NCBI GenBank assembly: GCA_950295325.1
Contig: OX485808.1
Coordinates: 9,302,501-9,366,500 of the forward strand
Source of the DNA: Polytrichum commune
Taxonomy: Eukaryota > Streptophyta > Polytrichopsida > Polytrichales > Polytrichaceae
Direction: 5' to 3'
Length of the DNA: 64,000 bases
The notes under the pieces were generated by a model. It was given only the letters and a program-made list of their open reading frames with translations, was not told the origin of the DNA and did not search any database. Below are positions 22,882-35,135 of the stretch, in pieces. Positions within the stretch are counted from its first letter, which is position 1, and each line of letters opens with the position of its first letter. Both the position numbers and the translations under genes were made by a program.

Positions 22882-25865
22882 CTGCATGGAAAACAAACAT
22901 TAGACAATGAAACATATATTTATATATCTTAGTTTTTTCTTGGTTATGGTTACATTTTTGAGTTTCAAATCATAACTTCATAATGATTTTGTAAAGACAT
23001 TTGTTTGTGTGCCACATACCTTTTGATTGCAATAATTAATGAATGTGGATGAAGAAAAATCCCATATTCGAGAGCCTTGGTATTCTTTTTCTTTTTCCAC
23101 AATCATACGACCCATATCCCGCAATTGATCATGCATATCCAAACCACCATTTTGGTCAACTTTTAGCAATGATTTGTCTTGCAACCTTTCAAAAGTTTGC
23201 TTTATAATGTTATCATCATCATCATCATCAAAGCATCGAAGTATTGTGTTTTTTGTAGATCGCAAGCCACCAATCCACGAGTCTTTGCAAAAGAAACAAC
23301 ATATATCCAAGAACATGTTCTTTTCCCTTTCATTAAGCTCATCGAAACTTGTGCGTAATGTATTCCAAATTTTGTGATCTCCACTTCCATCATGCCTTGC
23401 CCTCAACAATCTTTGCAATCTTCGTTCCCATATTCTCAAACGTTTTTCCCCATTTAAGGAACTACCCATCACTTCCAAACTCAACGGGAGTCCATCACAA
23501 GCCTTCACAATTTCCTTGACTACATATGTCAAGTATGGCAAGCATGGCTGGTTGGTTGTAAAATTTGCATGCATCGAAAATAACTCCAATGATTGTTGCA
23601 TGTCAAGGATTTTCACATCCACTTTGCCAACCGTAGGTACGTATGCTTCCAAGGACTTCCATTCACGAGAAGTGGCAATGAATTTACTTCCATCGCCATC
23701 TTGAAACTCATGATTGCCCAATAGTTCTTTGAGTTGACTTGCTTCACCAACATTGTCCACAACAATAAGGATTTTTTGTGAACTTTGTAATTGGGCCAAA
23801 ATCTCTCGTCCTTCCAATAATGTTTTGGTTTCGGGTAGCGTTTTCACATTTGTTAGCTTGTATTTCAATGCAAAAGTACAACTTTCATCTTTCAAGGCAT
23901 TTACAAAGACTGTTGCATCAAATTGGTGGGACATGTGATCACTTAAAGCAGTTGCAAATGTTGATTTGCCAATTCCACCCATGCCCACAAACCCCACACT
24001 TCCAACATGTTGAAGTAGTTTTTCCAATTTTGGCATCTGCTCTTTGAGGCCAATCAATTTGGGATCCTCCTTTGTGTTGTATCCCCCCTACAAAATGTCA
24101 ATATACCAAGTTAATTCGTTGTTGTCGAATGAATAACATAAGTGACTTGAGCTCTTATATTGTTTTGCATCATGAAGTATGTGATATAATTATTTGTCAA
24201 GATTCATCCAATTTTCTTTGCAAATAAAATATTGACAAAGTTGTATTCACCTCATGTCGCATTTGATCTGACGATGCGTTTTTTGATTGCTCTTCAATTT
24301 CCGATAACGAGGTTGTATTACCAAGCTTTAAACCAAAAAGCAATGTGGGCTCATTGAATTGCTCGGTGCCTCCAACATCATGGAAAGTCTTAAGGATTGC
24401 ATCATTCTTTAATTCTCTCAAAGTCTTATGAATATCAAGGAATGTTGGCCTTCTTGAAGGTTCCCCGGACCAACATTTATGTATCAATGATTTCAATGGT
24501 TCCGAACAAGCTTGAGGGAGCTCGGGTCTCTCACCATTCAAGATAGAATTCTTGTAAGTACGAAAAAGAGAGCCATCAAAATTTCTTTTTCTTAAAAGGA
24601 TCTCAGAGCACACCATGCCGAAACTAAAGACGTCCATTTTGAATGCATCTACATTTGAACTTCTTTCAAGAACCTCAGGTGCCGTATACCCAGGAGTTCC
24701 ATATAAACCTGTGGGCACCTTTGAAGAGTTTGTCACTTCAATTTTGGAAATACCAAAATCAACCAGCTTCACATGCACATGCTTCACACTAGTTGAATCG
24801 TTTAAAAGTAGGACCACATTATCAGGCTTCAAGTCACGATGGGCGACTTCCATGTCGTGAAGGTAGCACATTCCGCTTGCGATTTGCAACATTATATCAA
24901 TTGCATTTTCTTCATTGAATGAGGTTTGTTGATTTAAGAAACATAACAAATCCATAGTTCCTCGCTCGGTGACAATTTCAAACATTTTCTTTTCTTTGCC
25001 TTGATTGTTCCTCCTCATCGAGCCACAACAAAACGACTTGATGTTCAGATGATCCTTCGTAAAGCCACAACAAAACAACTCGATGATGTTTGGATGGTTC
25101 AATCCTCCCAATATACTCGCTTCTTTCCAAACCATTGCTCTATGCTCTGGGCCTTTCACTTCGATGACCTTTGTGACAGTATCAAATCCTAACCATTTTG
25201 TGGAGTATACACTTCCTGATGCTCCTCCACCCAAAGGAACACGACGCCTTCCATATTGAGGGCAAGGGTAGTCATCAGGAAAAATGATTCTATCCAATTC
25301 ACCACCTTTTGCCCTTTGAAGATCCTCTACTCGTTCCATCAGATACTGTACGAGCGTGCAATCATTGCAACTTGCACTTTTGCACATTTTCAAGTGCTTT
25401 GAAAACCTTTCATACATTGAATTATGGTCCTCTTCAACTTCATCAATGCACGTTGGAAAAAATGTCGTAGAACTTTCAATCCTCAAGATTTCAGGTTCTC
25501 GACTTTGAAAAAAATGACAAAATACGTTGCACATTGTGTGGAAAGAACACTCAAAAGTCCTCGAGAAGTTCTCTGAAGGTCTCTTTGTTATTCATTTGTT
25601 TCATGACAACTCGACACCAATCATCATTGCAACATTCTTCTATCACACCCCTTGCCTTGTTCACAACGAGGAGCATGTCTTCCTCCACTTGACGAAAGAC
25701 ATCCCCATGTGAACCCTCAACAATTGTTTCAATTGCTTGCACACCCTTGCGGAAGTTGTCCAACAAATTTTCACATTGTCGTCTATTCAAAACTTCTTCT
25801 GGCAATGGCAAATTCGGAAAATTTGCAATCTCCATCGGTACCCGTAGAAAACTTGTCATTCTCAA
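18928..25865 (-). CDS. PNL-type immune receptor gene (kinase + NB-ARC + LRR), three exons, 1-nt frameshift
   Basis: Overall model: exon 1 25865-24251, exon 2 24087-23020, exon 3 22881-18928. Both introns (163 and 138 bp) are GT-AG and phase 0. A protein kinase, a nucleotide-binding NB-ARC switch and a very long LRR lie on one chain, the PNL architecture described for moss NLRs. Such proteins are cytoplasmic sensors of pathogen molecules; the ligand is unknown. The total would be about 2211 residues. Two lesions are visible. One is an extra base in a 4-nt A run at 25553-25556 (T on the coding strand): removing one base makes exon 1 exactly 538 codons and joins the N-terminal region to the kinase. 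The other is the TAG at 18928-18930 in the middle of a repeat. All NB-ARC and kinase signature motifs remain, so loss of function, if real, is recent. Sequencing error in the homopolymer cannot be excluded. Confidence 0.85.
19725..21740 (-). repeat. 1152-bp block duplication inside the LRR array
   Basis: The blocks 20157-20588 and 21309-21740 (432 bp each) appear identical by eye and encode identical peptides in every frame. They lie 1152 bp (8 x 144) apart. Block 19725-20156 is repeated as 20589-21308 with an extra internal 288-bp duplication. The order is A-B-A'-B'. Near identity means a very recent unequal crossover or conversion. Confidence 0.9.
23020..24087 (-). CDS. PNL exon 2: NB-ARC domain
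   Basis: The exon is 356 codons, phase 0 at both ends (acceptor AG at 24088-24089, donor GTATGT at 23019). It starts GGYNTKEDPKLIGLKEQM and carries the NB-ARC motifs in order: P-loop GMGGIGKST, kinase-2 KILIVVDNV, RNBS-B GSKFIATSR, GLPL in CDGLPLSLEVMG, RNBS-D MFLDICCFF and MHD in LDMHDQLRDMG. All nucleotide-contact motifs are conserved, as in a functional ATP/ADP switch. The chain ends in a short linker (IWDFSSSTFINYCNQK) before the LRR exon. A run of aspartate codons (atcatcatc on the plus strand, 23214-23229) is an internal microsatellite. Confidence 0.92.
24251..25865 (-). CDS. PNL exon 1: N-terminal helical region and protein kinase domain
   Basis: From the ATG at 25863-25865, about 104 codons encode a helical N-terminus (ANFPNLPLPEEVLNRRQCEN to NKETFRELLEDF) typical of moss PNL proteins. 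The frame then breaks in a homopolymer (25553-25556) and resumes as the kinase. In repaired numbering the Gly loop (LGGGASGSVY) is near residues 211-220. A lysine lies in TKVIEVKG, though which lysine is catalytic is unclear. HRDLKPDN is near 332-339, DFG near 359, APE near 385, and GEPSRRPTF marks the end of the C-lobe. The catalytic, metal-binding and activation-segment motifs are intact. An internal near-duplication repeats the NI..FCCG segment after beta-4 (separate finding). The exon ends at ..DQMRHE with donor GTGAAT at 24250. Confidence 0.85.
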
Positions 25866-28455
25866 TATTGATGATTTCTTGTTTCCATAAAATTGTTGTG
25901 ATAAAAATTGCTAATTGCGCAAACTAAGTAGTATACACCTTCAAGCACAATTATAATGAGATGCAAAAGTAAGTGTTATGATTGATTCTAGAAGATATGA
26001 ATTTCCAATATACAAGGCTTATCAATATATTACTAGCAACCCCAAATCAAGCATGTTGACATTCAAGTGCTCACATGAAAATCATCAATATTTTATGATA
26101 CAAAGAAATTGTTGCCATTACTTTATAAAAACAAAAATTGACATGATTATAGGAACCACTAAGAGATTGGAAGGCCAAACTCCAATCTCAAGGTTTTTTG
26201 GATATTATGTTTGATGTAGAGAATTTCTATTTTATTGGATTCCTTTCTCCCATAGCTTGTATACAAAAATTCTATATAAATACCCAAGGTACAAAATACA
26301 CATATGGAGTGCTATTATTTTTTAATCTCATTTCATACTTATAACTAGTTAACATTTATATCGATGCAAGCTCAATGAACATTTTTATAATGTTTGTCAT
26401 GAACTCAATCACCTGGCTTATATTGTACATGAAATAATAAGGGATTTGTTGAATGCACTTGCAAAGCATTAAAACATCAAAGAATTGGGGGATGTAATTA
26501 AAATTCCAAACCTGATAAAGTGAAAAACCTTGGAGACTTGTTTGAAGTGAATAACTTCGCCTAGTACGCTCGGTCTTTGGAGTCCCATGTTCACCGTGGA
26601 AAATGCTAATGCTCAAATGTCCTTACAAAGTGGGCATAATGCAAGTTCTAGCTTAACAACAGTTGGCTTCAGGGCATTGATGATTTGCATGTTATGAAAT
26701 CATCTCATATATGAGTATTGAATTTCAATGTTTATGAACACCTGCACATGGTCATCATGAAATCAACTAAAACCATTTTGAAGTGCATTGGTGTAACTAT
26801 GAGTTTGTCTTACACAACTAAGCAAAGCAAAGCAACACTCTCTTGACAAATTCATCATGACAATTATTTCATTTACGCATAAGGAAGATAGATTACACAT
26901 CAGCCATACTACTTAGGTCAAGCACTATGTGTCAAAAAGGAATGCTCCCTACATCCTACAATCTACCTATGTATTACACGGACAAAAAATGAACCTTATA
27001 CAAGCCACGTGAAGACTACCTTCAAGCACCAAATCAAGAATTTCATGTTGGTCTCTTCATGACTCTTCATAACATGAAATAACCTAGAGAAACAAATAGT
27101 CGCAAGTCCTCATATACGCATTCCCCGCTAGGAGGAAAGCAATACATGCATAGAATGCCACTTTAGGTCAAATACAATAAAGTACAATTTTTGGCCTTTA
27201 ACTATGACAAAGTAGTGCAAAAAATGTATAGAATGGGAGTTTAGGTATTAGGCGGAGAAAGTTATATCAACAAAGTCAAACACACATGGTGATCCAATGA
27301 AGGACCTACACCAAACTCAACATTGTGCTACATTCAAGAAGGAAATCCCCCAAGTATGGCTTACAATTAATGATAGCCATGTTGAGGGGTCCATAACGTA
27401 ATTTGCTAAGCCATGTATAGATTTGTAGTGGACACAGTCCACAAGACTAATGTGAGATCTTTAGTGTTGACTTCGGGTTGAATTTGTTCCAAAAAGAAAA
27501 AATTCGAGGTATATGGGATTCTAAAGTTTCAACTTACAAAGCTACCACGAATTCTTGGCTCTAATACATGCGACAATCTCAAAAACTTGAACCAACAAAT
27601 ACATGACACAATAAAACCACCTTCAAAACACCATATCAACAAACTCAAAATCTTAATATAAACTTGATCATACCCTCAAGAACCACTCTATCAAGGTTTG
27701 AACAATTTTCCACTTGGAGCATTCACAGTTGTCCATCTTGAGGTAGTGTATTGATGCACACCTTGGAGAAAGTTTGATAGATACCTCACCGACGTCTACA
27801 ACACCACCAAAACATGTCCACTATTGAATCGACCTCATAACCTAAACTCCGTATGCCCAACAAAGACAACACCAATCATTGAATAGAACACAACATTTAA
27901 CTCAATAGTACTACCTCCCAATATTCCAACAACGTGAGTACAAATTTTGAACAATTTTGCAACACTTTTAGGGATTTTTCAAATGTCTCCCAAATGGCCA
28001 TTTCCTTGATATTAGGTTCCAATGGTTAACAATCCATTCTAAACATGATCATGATCTATTCTTCCATAGACATAAGTAATCTTTTCTTGAATCCTAGTAA
28101 AGTGCAACAGAATAAAAATGATGACAACATATCATGGTGTTAAGACGAGATGTTGAGTAGCAGATGCACACACGGGAGTACAAAGATGCATGGCTTATGC
28201 TACGAATCACTAGCACACCACGACATAGTGTTGAGTTGGTACAAGCAACCCAACACAACTCTAACATCCACACACTCTATGTCAAGCAATAAACAAAATC
28301 TTTTCCTTGCAAACAACCTCTTGCTCAACATGGATGGAAGTGAGCCTTTTGCCACGAGAAAGAAAAGAGACAAAAGAAAAGGGGTAAATTAGTTTACTAA
28401 TGAGGCTCAACCTAAAAGTAATCAAAATCAGAGTCATTGTACCTAAGGGTTCTGA
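25866..28455. other. Intergenic, 5' flank of the PNL gene
   Basis: AT-rich sequence upstream of the receptor gene. I could not identify a convincing TATA box or promoter. ORFs under 90 codons on both strands carry no recognisable domain. No transposon ends were delimited. Confidence 0.4.
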
Positions 28456-28817
28456 GGGCCGGTTCACACTATGCCCAAGTCGAGAGGAGAAGCGTCACTT
28501 TTCTAGACCAAACTATGTCGAGAGGAGAAGCCTTTGGGTTGAAAAAGTATATTAAAATAATCCATGGCTAAAAATGTTCGGCCTCTCGACGGAAGTTTGG
28601 GTCGAGCATTTTGCTCGACCCAAACTTGGCTCGAGAGGCCGAACTCTTGGCGCCATAACTTTCTAAAAGTGTTGCCACCTAGGCTCTTTTGGAGGCGACG
28701 TCCTTTGGACTTCGGCCTCTAGTGTGAAGGCCGAGAGGACGGACTTTGGACATTTCTGCATTTTCATTGGTCCAAATGCTTCTCCTCTCGAAGTTTGGCC
28801 ATAGTGTGAACCGGCCC
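28456..28817. mobile_element. PIF/Harbinger-type (Tourist-like) MITE
   Basis: A 362-bp element with terminal inverted repeats GGGCCGGTTCACACTATG.CCAA (one mismatch). It is flanked by the 3-bp duplication TGA at 28453-28455 and 28818-28820, which fits the TNA target of PIF/Harbinger. The centre (28576-28644) is a large hairpin whose arms pair GTTCGGCCTCTCG and AAGTTTGGGTCGAGC with their complements. There is no ORF. A Harbinger transposase relic lies at 54.8 kb. Confidence 0.85.
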
Positions 28818-28948
28818 TGAGACTAGGCACTTGTGGGTAATAGTGTTGTCATTTCACTACCACCTAGAGGTTGGCGGGTAGTCTGATCTCACTCTTATTT
28901 GTCTTGCTATTGGTGTGACCTTGTCATATTGGTAAATCACCTAAATGG

Positions 28949-29733
28949 CTCGGGGGGTGCACTGTACTAAACATGTACGAGTATATGTGAGTGCACATGA
29001 GGGGTATTGATTTGGACCTTGCCGTATTACATATACATATGGTATACATGTTATAATTTATAGTTACGTACATATATGGAAGGCCTTTAAAAAGCATACA
29101 ATAATTGTACTTGTATGGTACTGTTACTATACTACATATCATAAGTTTTCATATTGGATGAAATTAGGATTAACTAGGATTAACGATTTTCGTTAGCAAC
29201 CTTATAGGGTAGTATGAATCATGTACAAGTTGTCAAGGTAATATCGGGGAAAGAGGCAGTATTAGGGTTTTGAAATGATTCGTTCAACTCAAAGTAACAA
29301 GGAGATTGGTTTATGTTGGTATCAAAAAGGGGCTAACAACAAGTGGACATATGATCTTACTGATCATTTGATGGTAGACTTAGAGACAATAATTGCATTG
29401 GCTACAATGACATATATTGGTGAATCAAATGTTTATGAGTTACATCCAGGAGATGAAAAAGTTTTCAACGACTTTGTTGATGAAAGCTAGGATATTTTGT
29501 TATACATATTATAGGGGTTGATTATTGTTGAAAAGTATATTTGTATACTTATGTTAATGACTATATATGAATGGATGTTTTTTTGTGTATACATATTGTC
29601 ACTTGTATATTTATTGTTGCAATTGTATGTGTATTACTTCATTTCACAAAAAGTAACTTGTATATAGGGGGTTTTTAGAGTATGCAGTGAACGCACGTGA
29701 TTCTAGGTTCTAATGAAAGGTGCACCCCCCGAG
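28949..29733 (+). mobile_element. Element E2, G-rich TIR, internally deleted relative of E3
   Basis: 785 bp. The inverted ends are CTCGGGGGGTGCAC, with the 8-bp duplication ctaaatgg at 28941-28948 and 29734-29741. CGCACGT lies 35 bp inside the right end (29692-29698), and a diverged motif (atgtgag) lies 35 bp inside the left end. It is the same element as E3 in the opposite orientation but shorter. A coding remnant at 29275-29490 (EIGLCWYQKGANNKWTYDL ... HPGDEKVFNDFVDES) matches the end of the E3 coding relic. Confidence 0.9.
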
Positions 29734-29741
29734 CTAAATGG

Positions 29742-32113
29742 GGGAACCCACAATGAGTAAGTTAGTGGAGGGAAACTTATCTACTACCTTAGTGATTGTC
29801 AGTCCAATCTACAAATGCAAACAAAAAGTTTCTAGAGCATCTTAGCACTCCCATAGTTGAAGTTCTTGGGGGCCTTGGTGGTGTGTCAAAGATGGATAGG
29901 TTGGCAACCCTACGCTTAGTCCATCAAAGAAAACAATTTAAACAAACAAAATGGACATGAACATGATACCAAAATACAAACGAACATGATGGAAAGAGAA
30001 TTACCACTAAATTAACCTTATATAATTTTTGCATTCAAATTTGGTTTTTAAACTTGAAATGACTATTTGTATTCTAAGGTCCCATGATCCCCACTATTCT
30101 AACAAATAGCATGACATCCAAGAAATGACATTACATTCAAGAAATAGCATTGCAATCTAAGTAATGACAAGAAACCAAAAAATACAATACAATTCCCTAG
30201 TTATGGTCTTTGAGATGTGAGCATTTTGTGGTCACTCTTGATTGGACGCCTATACTTGAATGGCATGTGACAAGGCTTGTAGTGAAGAATGGACACCAAA
30301 TATTCATGGCTTGGGATGAGATTGGAATATGTGCTCAAAATTTAGAAACCAACTTAGGCCCAAAAAATTGGGAAGTTTTTATGATCACTTAAAGAGAGAG
30401 ATGATTACCACTAAAAGAACTCCTATAATTATGGTGTCCAACTTTAAATGATTGTTTGCGTGCTTCACAATTGTTAAACTCATATGAGACAATTCCCAAT
30501 TTGATCCACCTCTCAAGATTGTATGTAATCAAAGATTATAATGAGAAGCATCATGCTCCGCATCATGGGCAACACTTGCATGATGGTTTGCTTCACAAAC
30601 ACCATCTAGGTATGGGAATGAGCTTACCGCCAAGTTTTAGTGGCGAATTTTGATAATGCAATCCAAATTGCAAGGATTATGGGTAAATAATATTCTACAA
30701 ATTTTTAATATATTGAATCCTACAATGTTTCGAGGCAATAGTTCTCGTATTTTCTATTAAAGGAAATTGTGTGCAATATCATAGTACACTAGTATGCAAT
30801 TCTTCATAGTTACGTGGTGGAGTCTAACATGGAAGAGTGTTGTTCAGGACACTCAAACCATCTTATCCTTGGACCACATCAATCTTCGTGCCATTCTTCC
30901 ATTCACATCTCACTTTGACCATTGGCAATTTAGATTTGCTCCAACCAGGTCAAGGTTGAAGAATTTGAGTTTTGGCTGAAATATTGTGAAATAAGAAATA
31001 CCAAACTCCCAAGATTTGCAAAGCTCAAACTCTCAACTCAAGCTACATTGTAAAGGATGCTTAAGTGCCATTCTTGCTTTGATTTCTCACTTAGAGCATG
31101 ACAACTATACACTTGCACAACCCATGGAGAGCTTGAGGAAAATAGTCAAACTCTCTTTGGTTTGAGCTTGGGATGGAATCTTGTCCAATTCAAGTATCAA
31201 ACTCCCTAGAAATGTATAAGTTCTCAACTCAAGTTCGCGTGTAAAGGTGACTAAGAAAATCAACCGCTCCTACTTCAATTTGAATGATGTAATTCAAAAC
31301 CAAGGTGTACCATGGAATTTTTACTTGGGATTTGTAACTCCTCAAAATTTGTCAAGGCTCTTTGTAGAATTGCCTACTTGGGAAAGGCCACTAATTGCAC
31401 TAAACAACACTTTATTTTTTAAATTAATTGCAAACACACATATATAAAAATTGATATCACGTGCCAAAGGCTTGAAATTGTCAGAATGCATACTTTTGTG
31501 AACATGGAGAAAATCGATCTTTCAACTGGATTGTAGTTATGGTGGGTAGCCCCATTGCTTCACATCTACACTCACAAAATCCCAAAATTTTCTTGCAATG
31601 AGAGACCTACTCGGGTAACCTAAGGATGGCCACGTGAAACAAAACACACTTCTTCATTATCTCTACACTTACAAAGTGAGAAAATGATTGGGGAAGTTGG
31701 GGATTTTAGTGTGGAGGAATGATAAATGCGGGCACAATCCACACCACACTTGGATGTTTCTCTTCAGTGCAAGCCCCAACAACCGTTGTGAACAAAAAGA
31801 AAAGCTTCCAAAAACAACCCACAAGGATGCAAAACATGAAAGAAAATGTAGATCACTGCTTACTTGTTGGTGCACATCTCCAAGCTTTGTTCTCGCATTC
31901 TACCACTTCGAGTCACCTTTTGGGTAGCAAATCACTAGATGATGTGGAAAAAAATATGCCCGTGAATCCCAACAATGTGTCCCTCCTCCACTTCACTTCA
32001 CTTGAGTCTCCATAAACTAAGATCTCCATAATCCTTTTGCAAGTGGACGCTTCAAAAAAATTCAATCTTTGCTACACCACTATTTACACATAAACTTAGG
32101 CAACATCCAGATG
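29742..32113. other. Intergenic, no gene recognised
   Basis: AT-rich sequence with short ORFs only and no recognisable domains. I found no delimitable transposon or RNA gene. Confidence 0.4.
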
Positions 32114-32535
32114 TTGGAAGATGAAGAGGATTTGCAAGAGAAAAAAAAAACAGTTCCTTTCCCCTGCAATCAAACCATTGCCACTTTCCTCCCCCCAAAA
32201 ATGTGGATCAGAGCTCGTGTGCATATCACTTAAGAAACTTCGAAAGAGGCAGTGTGAGTTTCTCTCTCTCTGCTCCAAACCCTCCCAGACCCACAGGGCA
32301 GGCTGACAGCTCTCAACTTGGAAGATGAAGAGGATTTGCAAGAACAAAAAAACAGTTCCTTTCTCCTGCACTCAAACCACTGCCACTGATCTCCTCCCCC
32401 CAAAACTGTGTATCTGAGCTTGTGTGCATATCACTTAAGAAACTTTGAAAGAGGCAGTGTGAGTCTCTCTCTAGATCTGTGTCTCTCCTCCAAACCCTCC
32501 CAGACCCACAGGGCAGGCTGACAGCTCTCAACTTG
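32114..32535 (+). repeat. Two-copy tandem duplication, 204-bp period
   Basis: The block 'ttggaagatgaagaggattt ... cagggcaggctgacagctct' occurs at 32114-32317 and 32318-32535 with high similarity. Differences are an a-run length change and a 14-bp insertion in the second copy. It includes a 'cttaagaaact' palindromic landmark and (tc)n tracts. Confidence 0.9.
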
Positions 32536-32800
32536 CGAGGTGCGTGGGGAATCATTGACTCCCGGAATTAATGACCCCAAACTTGGGAATTAAGTTACGG
32601 CAACTTATATTTGTCAGTCTGTACTATGCTAGGGATGGATCATCATGCAACTTATTACGTATGATAATTTACTCTGACTTGGTCTACTTTATGCAGCCTT
32701 CAACAGGATGAACGGGAGAACCAACCACTGCACCAGATATGGTATTTAGTGTCACGCCTGCTAATTGCCAATACGATTCCATTCGCAGTATTGCAATGTT
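32529..32800 (+). repeat. Dispersed repeat R, copy 1
   Basis: Begins 'aacttgcgaggtg.gtg..ggaatcattgactcccggaa', then 'cagtctgtactatg.t.gggatg', and near 32750 'gtgtcacgcctgctaattgc'. The same blocks recur at 39388-39540 and 40680-40830, and the last block at about 40008-40050. It may be an old retroelement or satellite-like repeat; the family was not identified. Confidence 0.65.
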
Positions 32801-35127
32801 CATTCCACTATCCTAGTAGTGCAAGTCCCAAGTCCCACTCACATTAGCAAGTTCCAACATGGAGGCAAAGTACCAACTTTTGAGCCTCAAGACATCATTA
32901 AAATATGTTTGATAATTATTAAAGTCGGGTATGTATTACTTTATGCAAAAATATTTGCGGGAATAATGTTGAGAGTTGGGTCCAGCTTTTTGCTCAACAC
33001 AAGTCCCAAGCCTCACTTCCGAAAAGTATTGTCTTGAAGACATCCATGTCATCCTTGGAACTTAGGACTTGAGACCCCATGTGAAGTGGTAAGTACAAAC
33101 TTCCATGCTCTCAACAATTGAGATTGCATGGATCAACCTCAGGTGACTTAGGACTTGGACTTGGGACCCCGTGTGAACCACCCCTCAGTAAAATTCTACA
33201 ACAATGCGTCTCTCCAAACGGTAACCTACACCAATTGGACTATTTATCGTAGTTACAGATGAAGCGATTGAGTTTGAGAAACAACCGATTGAAGTCCAAG
33301 ACTTCAAGAAAATTACCAATCATTATACAAATTCTAGGGAACATACCTCGAATTTATATATATAAATAAACCAAAAGGTGTCAACATGTACTAGCTGCAC
33401 TTGGAAACACTAGGATCTTGACCGATTGTGCCCAAAAATTGTTGCTGACAATGGTTTACAATGGCAAATGCAAAAATTTCCATGGCAAAGGAAAGGTAGA
33501 AGCACATATTGTGGACAATTCGAGCACTAAGATTCCTTACAGCCAAGGCTAGACACCCACCTCTTTGAGTTGGCCCCTACCACTAACTTATTATCCGAGG
33601 TGGAAGTATAGTCAATCCTATTATAGCATGAATTATAAATATTTGGATAATTTGACTCCAAAATTAACATCGGAGGTCCCAAATTTGTCTAAGGGGTACC
33701 ATTCGAGATGAAGAAACTCCAAACCTATCCAATGGGGCTCATGTTATTACCTTTTACTATACTCCTTTTACCTTGGTAAGAATGGAAGGGTGCAACTCAA
33801 AGAGGTGGGCATCTAACCCTAGCTAGTCCCTTCCCTCACACATGCAAATTATCCAATATTTTATTTGGATTAGCAATTACGTAATAAATACAACGACATT
33901 AAGATCACATGAATCATAGCATACCCAGTTTTTATGGGAGTGTTCAAACACACAAACCTCATTTCACCCTTCCTAGTCACATAGGGCCACCCAAAATGGA
34001 CAATGTTGATCGTTGACATTTTCATTCCTTCAATCAATGAGCTACAATTCTAAACCTTATAATAAAACAATTATCTATACATGTATATATATACACACAC
34101 ACACACACATACATAATTTGGCACTCTATGGTGAGGGTGTTTGGGTGTTAATGTAGTCACCATTCTAAAGTTTCAAAATGGTCAGTCGTTGAGAATAGCA
34201 TGTTGAGGGGACATTTTGGGGATGGACTAGGACATTAGTTCATATGCACATATGCAACATGGAGAGATGGCATGGGTCCAAACTACTGGACCTAATTAGC
34301 TATCATGTCAAAGTATCTAGTGGCCCACTTTGGGGTCCAATAAGTGTCGGAATTAATGGAAGTGGACACTTCTACCTTAAATTATGCAAACCATCCATTG
34401 AAATAATAGTTCATCGTGGATAGTAATGTTAAATTCAGACAAAATTGAATCATTGTCATTAGAGCAAGATGCATCTAAACAATTTAGAGTTGGATATTCA
34501 ACAAAGTAAACACTCGCACATTCTTGTTATCACCAATCTAGAGGTACCCTTTCCCATCTAAACTCTTCCGCACCTTTAAATATGCAACTTAATAGAGAGG
34601 AGAGTTTCAACACCTCAATGAGGGATCCATCTATTAATATCTCACAATTATTGATCAAATATAATCTTTGCTTTAACTCTTTCTATGTAGGCCCTTGCAT
34701 GTTGTATAATAATAATTTTGATAATGGGACCCACAACTTCAATTATTCATATAGGATGATTTTTTGGTTGAGCATGATACTCTTGCCCCCGGGAAAAGTT
34801 CCCCTCCCACCAAGCGTGAGACCACATTCCTGATAAGCCCTCGCCTTCCCCTCCATGAAACTCTTAACTCCTAAAGACCATAAAGCCATATATGGGTTTT
34901 CCCACATTCTTCATGAGGTCCATATAGTTGGGCCTAGATATATCATTATAGATTCATAAAATTGGAAGGTCGGGATTCATAAAAGCAATGAGTTTACTTG
35001 TTCAAGAAAATGAAAGTACTTTATGATGTATTGATTGGTTTTTTTTTTACCTATTGAAAAACATGATGGCATCTCAAATTATTGGGCATGCTTTAAAACA
35101 ATGGGGTTGTCTTTTGGCATCGAGGCA
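32801..35127. other. Intergenic with microsatellite, no gene recognised
   Basis: AT-rich sequence. A (TA)n(CA)n microsatellite lies at 34085-34111. ORFs up to 90 codons (for example 32765-33037) show no domain. Nothing else was recognised. Confidence 0.4.
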
Positions 35128-35135
35128 AGTACATG

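Noticed and set aside
28441..28830. hAT assignment for the GGGCCGG element (CAGGGCCGG-like ends)
   Set aside because: Flanking 8-mers do not match, whereas TGA repeats exactly on both sides, fitting PIF/Harbinger.
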